Positions 17,172 through 24,780 of a DNA stretch of 64,000 bases are shown piece by piece (the first letter of the stretch is position 1; each line of letters starts with the position of its first letter). The DNA is from Phycisphaeraceae bacterium (GTDB taxonomy: Bacteria; Planctomycetota; Phycisphaerae; Phycisphaerales; Phycisphaeraceae): contig JANQFR010000079.1 in the NCBI GenBank assembly GCA_028277745.1, positions 62,001 to 126,000 on the forward strand, written 5' to 3'. The notes beneath the pieces were generated by a model that searched no databases, was not told where the DNA came from, and saw only the letters and a program-made list of their open reading frames with translations. A program made the translations under genes and the position numbers.

Positions 17172-19511
17172 CTACGGCGTGCCTTCGTAATACGTCTGAT
17201 AAATCGGCCGGAACTCGATCGGCCCGTTAATCACATCGGGCATCGGGAGGGTCGGGTCAAGGCGGACCTGGATCACGCCCAGGCCGGTCGTCGGGACCTC
17301 GGCTTCCAGGTCGCCCTGGCTCTTGGAGAAGTAACCCAGCGTGGTGTTGAACTGCGGCGAGGTGTCGCCGAGCACCGGGCCGGTGTTGCTCTGAGGCTCG
17401 AACGTGGTGATGATCGACCCGTTGACGGTCACCTGGCCGCGCATGTCCAGCACGCCCGCCACGATCGTCCCCGACAGGTCGACCGTTTCATTGTTGTCGT
17501 GCGGGGCGATGAAGGTGCCCATCTCCACCGAGACGTGCGGCGTCAGGATCGTGCTCCGCTTGTAAAGCTGCTTTTCTTCGTCCGTGAGGTAGGCCGAGTT
17601 ATCGATCTCGAACTGCGTCCTGCCGGTAAAGGCGACTTTGTTGCGGACGTGCGCGAATTCGTTGGGCGCATCCGAAACCACCGTCCCTTCGAAGCGGCAG
17701 CCGTCAAAACGGATGTTGTTGGCGATCGTCTTGGTGTCGTAGACGTCCTGCCCGTCGATGCTCACGAAACGGTCCGGGTGTTTCTGCTCCCCGTCGGCCT
17801 CCTGCATCCCCGCGTAGTTGAAGTCGGCCTGACCCGCGATATTGGTCTCGGTCTCGACGAACGTGACGCCGATGAAGGTGCAATTCTTGAACAGCGCATT
17901 GGTGCCCTTGGGGATCCTCACGTTGGTGAAGGTCATGTTCTCGTAGACCGGGCGCGTGTAGTAATCGTAAGGATGGGCGGCGCCGAACGGGACCGATTCG
18001 GTCACCTCGTTGCCCAGCGGCTGCGGGCCGTCGGGGTCGACGCCGCCGGGGTTGGCGGCGACCTGAGGCAACGCCTGCGCATCCAGCTCGTTGTTCGGGT
18101 CCGAGACGAGGTTCCGGTAGTAGTCGACGTTGAAGTCGCTGGGGCCGAACTGATACTTGTCGACCTCGCCGGACTGGAAATTCATAGCGTTTTCGTTGAA
18201 TTCCGGCTGGATCGGGCCCTGGACATAGGACTCGTACGCGCCGCCCGCGGCGCCGGCGTTCCAGCTGGCTTCATCGGACTTGAGGTGGATCTCGCCCCGC
18301 AGCTTCGAGTAGCGGTCCAGGCTGTCGATGACGCCGTCGTTGTAGCCGTCGCGGGTCGGATCGCCGAAGGTGTCGATCAACTTCACGAGCTGCGACGCCT
18401 GGACGGCGCCGACGCCCCCCGTCTCCAGGGCGGTCGTCGTGACGCGGTACCGCCCGGTGGTGGCGTCAAGCGTTCCGAACTGGCCGAGGAAGAGGTCGAG
18501 CTCGTCGATGTAGCCGTCATTGTCGAAGTCGAAATCGTTCGCCTCGTCGTAGTCTGGCGTGGAAGGGTCGTCGAGGTTGCCGGTTTCGACGAAGTTGCCG
18601 ATCCGGAGACGGTTGTCGCCGTCGGTGTCTTGATGGTCCACCCCGGTGACGGGGTCGACCGTGCCGCCGATGATGGAGCCGAGCAACAGGTCGAGCTTCG
18701 CGTCGAGATCGGGGTGCAGCCCGCGGAAGTCGGACTCGATCTGGACCGGGTGGCCGTTGTTCAGGTTCGTCTCGGTGAACCGGGAGCCGATCGGGCCTTC
18801 GATAATGACGTTCTTGCCGATCATCACCCGGCTTTTGGAGAGGATGGCGAACCGGTTACGCTTGTCGATCTTGAAGTCCATCGACAGCGTGCGTTCGATC
18901 CGGTTGCCCGTGGGGCCGTCATACGCGGTCACGGAGACGCGGACCCAGGTCGCATCGAGCGGATTGGCGGAGCTGACGCCCATGCTCTTGTAGGGCTCGC
19001 GCTTATAGAAATCCGCGTTGTACTGAAGGTTGCCGTTGGGATGAGCCAGCGGGTGCGGCTCGAGGGTGGCCATGAACGTCGGGCCGCCCGGCGAGACCTC
19101 GATCTCGGGGATGGTCAGCTTGCCGTTGACCGTCTGAAAGGACTTGGTCTGGTACTGGAAATCGGTGGAAAGCGAATCGATCAGGCCCTGCCGCAATTGG
19201 GCCCAGAGCTGAGTCACGTCTCCATCGGGGTGCACCGACCCGGAGCTGTAGCTGGATCTGGCGGGGTCGTAGATCAGGCCGGCTTTGGTGGTGACGCCGG
19301 CGGCGACGGTGTCGACCCGGAACATGATGAAATCCATGCCGGTCTCGGCCGCGGCCATGGCGCGATTGATCTTCAGGTGTGAATCCGCCGTGGCGAGATT
19401 CCCCTGCGACACGATCGCCATCGCGGCCGCCAGCGACGAAAAAATCACCAGGAACATCATCGCCAGGATCGCGGCGGCGCCGGCGTCATGATGTCGATTC
19501 ATTCGAACCAT
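17172..19511 (-). CDS. PilX-like pilus assembly protein with calcium-loop-like repeats
   Basis: A 779-residue protein with one N-terminal membrane segment (residues 10-32, AGAAAILAMMFLVIFSSLAA) of the kind seen in PilX N-terminal domains of minor pilins; it lacks a classical GFTLIE motif. The large exterior part contains Asp-rich loops DTDGDNRLRIGNF and DFDNDGYIDELDLFLGQFG (residues 295-345) and DGYNDGVIDSLDRYSKLRGE, which resemble dockerin or EF-hand calcium loops. Later residues form a repetitive beta-rich region. The ATG at 19511 follows GAGG at a good spacing. It sits between PilV-like and PilW-like genes. Calcium binding is an inference from spacing of the Asp residues. Confidence 0.72.
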   Translation of the reverse strand: MVRMNRHHDAGAAAILAMMFLVIFSSLAAAMAIVSQGNLATADSHLKINRAMAAAETGMDFIMFRVDTVAAGVTTKAGLIYDPARSSYSSGSVHPDGDVTQLWAQLRQGLIDSLSTDFQYQTKSFQTVNGKLTIPEIEVSPGGPTFMATLEPHPLAHPNGNLQYNADFYKREPYKSMGVSSANPLDATWVRVSVTAYDGPTGNRIERTLSMDFKIDKRNRFAILSKSRVMIGKNVIIEGPIGSRFTETNLNNGHPVQIESDFRGLHPDLDAKLDLLLGSIIGGTVDPVTGVDHQDTDGDNRLRIGNFVETGNLDDPSTPDYDEANDFDFDNDGYIDELDLFLGQFGTLDATTGRYRVTTTALETGGVGAVQASQLVKLIDTFGDPTRDGYNDGVIDSLDRYSKLRGEIHLKSDEASWNAGAAGGAYESYVQGPIQPEFNENAMNFQSGEVDKYQFGPSDFNVDYYRNLVSDPNNELDAQALPQVAANPGGVDPDGPQPLGNEVTESVPFGAAHPYDYYTRPVYENMTFTNVRIPKGTNALFKNCTFIGVTFVETETNIAGQADFNYAGMQEADGEQKHPDRFVSIDGQDVYDTKTIANNIRFDGCRFEGTVVSDAPNEFAHVRNKVAFTGRTQFEIDNSAYLTDEEKQLYKRSTILTPHVSVEMGTFIAPHDNNETVDLSGTIVAGVLDMRGQVTVNGSIITTFEPQSNTGPVLGDTSPQFNTTLGYFSKSQGDLEAEVPTTGLGVIQVRLDPTLPMPDVINGPIEFRPIYQTYYEGTP

Positions 19512-19534
19512 CGTGCAGTCCTCGGCCTCCGGTT

Positions 19535-20155
19535 TTACTGGGTCACGATCCATGACAGCGACGTCACCTGTTTCTGGCCGTTGACCGGGTCGTTATAAAG
19601 GATGTCAACGGTCATGCGGACAACCGTCCGTTTCCCCAAACCCGCGTCGATCAGCGTGTCCAGCGCGGGCAGGGTCGGGCCGCTCGGGGCGTTGATGTAG
19701 TCTTCCCACACCCGTTCAACCATGATCCGTTGAGACCAACGGGCCATATCCGCCACCGGCTGGCGTAACGCATTGATCGGGGGGCTGATGGTCATGCCGG
19801 TTCCCTTGCCGGTCGCGTCGACCGTGCCCGCGAAGTCGTCCAGGTCATCGAACAACGACACATCCGGGCTGCCCGCGACGATCTCATTGGATTCGGGCCC
19901 GAGGTTCGTCGATCCGGTGATCGGGTCGTGGACCGGCATCGACAGGCTCAGCTCGCGGATCTCGTTGGCCAGCAACATCGCCGTGCCGGTGCGCTGGGCC
20001 CAGTCATTCTTGCGGTGGTACGCCTGCTGGGCGGCGACGATCGACAGGACGCCCGTGCCGATGATCACGGTCGCCAGCGCCGCTTCGATCAGCGTAAAGC
20101 CGCCGGCCCGACGCGACAGACGATGATGGGGCTGTGAGAAGCAATGCGGGTTCAT
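19535..20155 (-). CDS. Prepilin-like protein (PilV/GspI type)
   Basis: A 206-residue minor pilin or pseudopilin. The leader ends in RRAGGFTLIEAALATVIIGT, a textbook prepilin peptidase site (Gly-Phe, Glu at mature position 5) followed by a hydrophobic helix. The globular remainder shows a pattern common in GspI/PilV proteins but no enzyme motif. The gene ends 23 bases before the PilX-like gene and follows the gspF gene, all leftward, so it is probably part of one transcript. Confidence 0.8.
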   Translation of the reverse strand: MNPHCFSQPHHRLSRRAGGFTLIEAALATVIIGTGVLSIVAAQQAYHRKNDWAQRTGTAMLLANEIRELSLSMPVHDPITGSTNLGPESNEIVAGSPDVSLFDDLDDFAGTVDATGKGTGMTISPPINALRQPVADMARWSQRIMVERVWEDYINAPSGPTLPALDTLIDAGLGKRTVVRMTVDILYNDPVNGQKQVTSLSWIVTQ

Positions 20156-20295
20156 GGCTCGTGAATCTCTCGCGGGTCAATCCATACGATCCAATCCTGG
20201 CGATGCGCACCGGGACGGGATGTTTACCGGACGATTTCCATCTTGCCCGCCCGTTAAGACCGTCATCATCCGCGCAGCCTCACTCTCGTGGGAGG

Positions 20296-21522
20296 TCACT
20301 TGACCAGAGTCGAAAGCTTGAAGATGGGCAGGATGATCGCCATCGCGATGAAGCCGACGACCGAGCCCATGACGATGATCATGATCGGCTCGATCATGCT
20401 GGTCACCATCTTGATGGCTTCTTTGAGCTGGCGGGTGTAAAACCCGGAAACCTCGTCGAGCACCTCGCCGAGTTTGCCGGATTCCTCGCCGGCGCCGATC
20501 ATCTGGACCACCGCCGTCGGCAGCAGCTTGGTTTTTGTCAGCGGCTGAGCGATCTTCTTGCCCTGCTTGACCGAGTTGTAAACGCTCGCCCACAGGCGTT
20601 TGAACAGGCGGTTGCCGCTGATCTCGCCGGTGATCGCGATCGTGTCGAGCATCGGCACGCCCGCGTTGACCAGCTCGCCCATGGTCTGCAACGACCGGCT
20701 GATGTACAGAGCGCGGAACATCTTCTTAAAGATCGGGAACCGCAGCTTCGTCGCGTCAAACCACCACCCGCCGGGCTCGGTCTTGACAAACATCACAAAC
20801 CCGACGAGCGCGACGATCAGGCCGCCGATGACCGCCCAGTACCACTGCACCATGAACCCCGAGAGGTTCATCAGGAAAATCGTCGGCCAGGGCATCGCGG
20901 CTTCCTTGCCTTCAAACACCGCGGCGAACCGGGGCAGGACGAAGGTCAAAAGGAAGATCGTCACCGCGACGGCCAGCCCGCCGATCACGCTCGGGTAGAT
21001 CATCGCGCCGATGACCATCGCGCGGGTCTCGATCTGTTGCGCGAGGTAAGCGGCGATGCGCTCGAGCATCTGGCTGAAGCTGCCCGACATCTCCGACGCC
21101 CGGACCATGTTGATGTACAGCGGGCCGAACAGCTTGGGGTGTTTTGCGAGCGCCTCGCTGAACTGCTTGCCGGACTCGACGTCCTGCTTGATCTGCAACA
21201 GGATGTCACGGAATTTCGCGTTCTCCTGCTGCTCAGCGATGCCCTCGAGCGCAGCTCGGATGCTGATGCCCGCCCGGATCATGACCGCGAGCTGCGTCGT
21301 GAAATTCAGGATGTCGCGCTGCGACGGCCCGGACGTGTAGTTCAACGCCTTGAACCACTCGGCGGCCGTCTTCTTACGCCGCTGATTCACCGGCGTCAGT
21401 TGAAGAACCGTGTGCCCCTGCGAACGCAGCTGTTGAGCAGCGGACAACGCGTTGTCCGCGCTGAGCATGCCGACCGATGTGTCTCCTCCCGTCGTGCGCG
21501 TCTGGTAGCGATAGGTAGGCAT
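20296..21522 (-). CDS. Type II secretion system F / PilC platform protein
   Basis: The inner-membrane platform protein of type IV pili or type II secretion, linking the cytoplasmic ATPase to the pilin filament. At 408 residues it fits GspF/PilC. It has two tandem GspF domains (about 75-195 and 280-400), each with an ATP-motor-facing four-helix bundle, separated by membrane segments near 175-198 and 215-245, plus a third at the C-terminus (IEPIMIIVMGSVVGFIAMAI). Typical family text such as GERISQGFSLS-like LESGKQFSEALAKHP and GAGEESGKLGEVLDEV is present. It lies 59 bases downstream of pilT and before the minor pilin genes. Confidence 0.92.
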   Translation of the reverse strand: MPTYRYQTRTTGGDTSVGMLSADNALSAAQQLRSQGHTVLQLTPVNQRRKKTAAEWFKALNYTSGPSQRDILNFTTQLAVMIRAGISIRAALEGIAEQQENAKFRDILLQIKQDVESGKQFSEALAKHPKLFGPLYINMVRASEMSGSFSQMLERIAAYLAQQIETRAMVIGAMIYPSVIGGLAVAVTIFLLTFVLPRFAAVFEGKEAAMPWPTIFLMNLSGFMVQWYWAVIGGLIVALVGFVMFVKTEPGGWWFDATKLRFPIFKKMFRALYISRSLQTMGELVNAGVPMLDTIAITGEISGNRLFKRLWASVYNSVKQGKKIAQPLTKTKLLPTAVVQMIGAGEESGKLGEVLDEVSGFYTRQLKEAIKMVTSMIEPIMIIVMGSVVGFIAMAIILPIFKLSTLVK

Positions 21523-21581
21523 ATGGATTTCTCGTCCCTGATCGGCAGCAAGCCCTGCGGTGAACTAATACCGGCGGTCCA

Positions 21582-22637
21582 TTACGCAACGAGCGCACGC
21601 TCGAGTTTCTCGGGGTAAGCCGCCTGAGCGATCGCGTCTTCGCGGCTGACCATGCCGTTGAAGTACAGCTCGGCGATCGCGTTATCCAGGCTGTTCATGC
21701 CCAACGCACGGTTGGTCTCGATCACGTTGGGGATCTCGAACGCCCGGTTCTCGCGGATCAGGTTACGCACCGCGGGGGTGCAGAGCATGATCTCCACCGC
21801 GGGCACCATGCCTTTCTTGTCGATCCGCTTGAACAGCGTCTGCGAGATCACCGCCTGGAGCGTGTTGGCCAGCATGGACCGGATCTGGTTCTGCTGGTCG
21901 GCGGGGTACATGTCGATGATACGCTCGATCGTCTGCGAAGCGTTGACGGTGTGCAGCGTCGAGAGCACCAGGTGGCCCGTTTCCGCCGCGGTGATGGCGG
22001 CGGCGGTGGTCTCGAGGTCGCGCATCTCGCCGACGAGGATGATGTCGGGGTCTTGACGGAGCACGTGGCGCAGGCCGGACGCGAAGGTAGGCGTGTCCGC
22101 CCCGAGCTCCCGCTGCTCGATCATGCACTTCCTGCTGTGCAACGCGTACTCGACGGGGTCTTCGAGGGTGATGATGTGCTTGTGGTACCGCTGGTTCATC
22201 GCGTCGATCATCGCGGCGAGGGTGGTGGATTTACCCGAGCCGGTGTCGCCGGTGACGAGGATGAGGCCGCGCGGGAGGTAGGTCAGCCGGCTGATCACTT
22301 CCGGCAGGTTCAGCTCTTTGAGCGGGGGGATCTCGGTCTTGATGGCCCTCAGCGCGATGCCGACGGTCCGCCGCTGCAGGTGGGCGTTGACGCGGAAACG
22401 GCCGAGGTCTTCGACCTCGTACGAAAAGTCCGCGTCCTTGATTTTTTCGAAGACTTTCATGGAGTCTTCGCCGGCCATGTGCTTGAGCATGGCCATGACG
22501 TCCTCAGGCGCGAGTTCAGGGAAATCCATCGGCGTCATGACCGTATGAACCCGCGCCATCGGGCGGTGGTCGGAAACAAGATGGATGTCTGAAGCGCCGT
22601 GCTCAACGGCGGTTTTGAGGATGGTGTCGAGTTGCAT
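21582..22637 (-). CDS. pilT: Type IV pilus twitching motility ATPase PilT
   Basis: The retraction motor of type IV pili, a cytoplasmic hexameric ATPase. The 351-residue protein has all family marks: HGASDIHL at the N-terminus, GDTGSGKSTTLAA (Walker A), HIITLEDPVEY (Asp box), IEQRELGADTPTF, LRQDPDIILVGEMRDLETT (Walker B) and HLVLSTLHTVNASQ (His box), then the AIRNLIRE-like LIRENRAFEIPNVIE segment. This is the closer of the two PilT copies to the classical protein. It precedes gspF and is preceded by a PilZ-type gene in the same direction. Confidence 0.95.
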   Translation of the reverse strand: MQLDTILKTAVEHGASDIHLVSDHRPMARVHTVMTPMDFPELAPEDVMAMLKHMAGEDSMKVFEKIKDADFSYEVEDLGRFRVNAHLQRRTVGIALRAIKTEIPPLKELNLPEVISRLTYLPRGLILVTGDTGSGKSTTLAAMIDAMNQRYHKHIITLEDPVEYALHSRKCMIEQRELGADTPTFASGLRHVLRQDPDIILVGEMRDLETTAAAITAAETGHLVLSTLHTVNASQTIERIIDMYPADQQNQIRSMLANTLQAVISQTLFKRIDKKGMVPAVEIMLCTPAVRNLIRENRAFEIPNVIETNRALGMNSLDNAIAELYFNGMVSREDAIAQAAYPEKLERALVA

Positions 22638-22857
22638 TCAACCCTCGCATGCAAGAAGCCGCTTCGACGAGGCCGGGGACGCACCGGAGCCTCGGAGAAG
22701 TCATCGACGCGACAGCGCGGCGTCATGAGCAGGGAGGCAGAGTCCGATCATTGGCCTGCTTCACCGATCGTCATCATCGTCATGACCGTTACAGGCCGAA
22801 CCGTCTCGCTATGGGTGCGACGGCGCAAACCGTATGCAGGCAACGGTTTCAGCAGAT

Positions 22858-23325
22858 TCATGCCGGCTCGGCGATGAGCCGACGCACGTCGATGGGATGG
22901 TCGAACTCGACGCCGGTGTCGTAGAGTTCTTCGTCGAGTCGCCTCCGCCAGACGACGCGGCCGACGGCGATGACGCCGCACCCGCCGCGCCCCTCGATGG
23001 CCAACGCACAGCGAACGCCCGGCTCGAGCTGAGCGGTGTGGACAAAACCGATGCCTCTTTCGCCCAGATTACGCGAGCGGACGCCGAAGATGCCGATGTG
23101 GTCTCCCCCGTCGTCGATACGGAGCATACAGCGGAGGTCCGCGAAGAAACGGTCCGCCCGCCGGTCCGGGGCGTCGCGCCGCGCGGCGCGACGGTCTTGA
23201 CCGGTGGCCGACACCCGCTCCAGCAGCTCCAGCCACTGATCGTTGCTCATCCAGACCCGGATGGTGTCCGCCCCGGCGGGCCGAAGGTCATCGTCGCGGC
23301 CGAATTTGCGTAAGCGCATCGCCAC
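22858..23325 (-). CDS. PilZ-like domain protein
   Basis: A 155-residue soluble protein whose C-terminal two thirds look like a PilZ domain, the cyclic-di-GMP receptor fold: a basic stretch RRAARRDAPDRRADRFFA (about residues 46-63) where PilZ proteins have RxxxR, then ILGVRSRNLGERGIGFVH, corresponding to the D/NxSxxG motif, and a late YDTGVEF strand. The Ser of that motif appears as Arg-Asn, so ligand binding is uncertain. It lies 220 bases upstream of pilT on the same strand, which suggests control of pilus function. The first ATG at 23325 and an internal one near residue 26 are both possible starts. Confidence 0.65.
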   Translation of the reverse strand: MAMRLRKFGRDDDLRPAGADTIRVWMSNDQWLELLERVSATGQDRRAARRDAPDRRADRFFADLRCMLRIDDGGDHIGIFGVRSRNLGERGIGFVHTAQLEPGVRCALAIEGRGGCGVIAVGRVVWRRRLDEELYDTGVEFDHPIDVRRLIAEPA

Positions 23326-23413
23326 AATGCGACTATCGACCCTCCCATTCGCTCGCTTGAGTCTGATTCCGGGTTACACTGATATTGAACGCGGTTCGCG
23401 ACGGGATCCGACC

Positions 23414-24652
23414 ATGCTGGTGTCCACATTCATCCAGGGCTTGGGATCGACCGGTTTTTTCGGCTCACGCGCGTTTCTGCCCGCCTTCATCACCGCCGCA
23501 GCGATGCGTTACGGCCATCATGTGCCGCTGTTGAAAGACAGCGGCATGATTCAGGGCCTCGAGGGCGCGCCGACCTGGTTCACCAGCGAATGGTGCGTGC
23601 TCATCCTCGGGCTGTTGGCCGGGCTCGAGATCGCCGCCACGAAGGTCCCCGAGGCGCGGCAACTGTTGGCGGAGGTGGATAAATACAGCAAGTCGGTCAT
23701 GGCGCTGGTGACATACATGGGCGTGGCGACCGCATCGGACGCCCGCTTCATCCAGGACAACCTCATGCCCCAGGCCGCGGGGCTGCTCGACTTTTTCCCG
23801 GCGTTCCTGATCGCAGCGGCGGTGTTCTGGATCGCGTCGGTCCGCGGGGCCGTGATGGGCTTCCTCAGCGACGCGGATGAGGATGACGACGCCGGCGTGC
23901 AGGGCCTCTTCAGCTGGGCGGAAGACGTCTGGGCGTTGGCGGGGCCGCTGTTGTTGATCCTCTTCCCCCTGCTGATGATCGCATTGATCGCGGCGGCGAT
24001 CGGCATCATCGCCCTGATCCGCTGGCGGCTGGCGGTGCGTGAAGAAAAGACCAAAACGCCCTGCCCTTCGTGCGGGACGATGCGCTATCAGGCGGCGATG
24101 GCGTGCCCCTCGTGCGGGCTCAAGAACACCGCACCGCACGCGATCGGCGCCCTGGGTCAGGGCAAGCCGTACCCGACCACGGATATCGATCGGCACCCGT
24201 TAAGGCTGGCGTCGAAAAAACGCTGCCCGGTGTGCGCGACCCGCTTCGATCGGCGTGATCCTCACCAGACATGCGCCGCCTGCGGGCATGTGTTGTTCAA
24301 TGATCCCGATTTCGTGAAACGCTATCTGGGATACATCGACAGGCGCGTGCCGCTGGTGGTTCTGGTCAGCCTGCTGTTCTCGCTCGTGCCGGTGGTGGGA
24401 CTGATCCCGGGGGTGATTTATTACCGCATGACGATCGTCGCGCCGTTCCGGCAATACGTACCGCTGCACCGCAGCTTCCTCATCAAGTGGGCGATCCGGC
24501 TCCTGTTCTTCGTCTTGATCGCTTTCCAGTGGGTCCCGGGGCTGGGTGGGTTTGTCGTGCCGGTGATGGCGATCGTCAGCTACGTGTCCTATCGCACGAC
24601 CTTCCGCAACTCGCTCAACCCCGGCGAACCCAGCGCCGCCGCCGCGGCGTAA
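23414..24652 (+). CDS. DUF4126-like membrane protein with zinc ribbons
   Basis: A 412-residue membrane protein. The first 150 residues resemble DUF4126 (FIQGLGSTGFFGSRAFLPAF, ending in ADARFIQDNLMPQAAG), and a second membrane section follows at 160-250. Then come two zinc-ribbon like cysteine groups, CPSCGTMRYQAAMACPSCG and CPVCATRFDRRDPHQTCAACG, and two or three more C-terminal membrane segments. Function is unknown; the cysteine groups suggest structural zinc sites on the cytoplasmic side. The ATG at 23414 starts directly before the conserved part. It is convergent with topA. Confidence 0.65.
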   Translation: MLVSTFIQGLGSTGFFGSRAFLPAFITAAAMRYGHHVPLLKDSGMIQGLEGAPTWFTSEWCVLILGLLAGLEIAATKVPEARQLLAEVDKYSKSVMALVTYMGVATASDARFIQDNLMPQAAGLLDFFPAFLIAAAVFWIASVRGAVMGFLSDADEDDDAGVQGLFSWAEDVWALAGPLLLILFPLLMIALIAAAIGIIALIRWRLAVREEKTKTPCPSCGTMRYQAAMACPSCGLKNTAPHAIGALGQGKPYPTTDIDRHPLRLASKKRCPVCATRFDRRDPHQTCAACGHVLFNDPDFVKRYLGYIDRRVPLVVLVSLLFSLVPVVGLIPGVIYYRMTIVAPFRQYVPLHRSFLIKWAIRLLFFVLIAFQWVPGLGGFVVPVMAIVSYVSYRTTFRNSLNPGEPSAAAAA

Positions 24653-24685
24653 GAACTTTCCTCTCATGACACGGCGGAGGTTGGC

Positions 24686-24737
24686 TTAGCCGGGCCGCTA
24701 CGCGGCCCGGCCCAGGCGGGCGTAGCCCGCCGGCTAA
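24686..24737. repeat. Cloverleaf-like inverted repeat between convergent genes
   Basis: An outer stem (TTAGCCGG at 24687-24694 with CCGGCTAA at 24730-24737) encloses two hairpins, GCCGGGCCGC/GCGGCCCGGC (24689-24711, overlapping the outer stem) and GGCGGGC-GTA-GCCCGCC (24715-24731). The same design is seen at 28969-29022. It probably ends transcription from both sides, but no T-run follows. Confidence 0.65.
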
Positions 24738-24780
24738 AAGGGAAAGCGATCGACTGGTTGATCGGCTCTAACGGCGGGGA

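Noticed and set aside
17499-19382. 627-codon plus-strand ORF
   Set aside because: Antisense to the PilX-like gene; composition is Val/Arg/Gly/Asp-rich noise from GC-rich codons.
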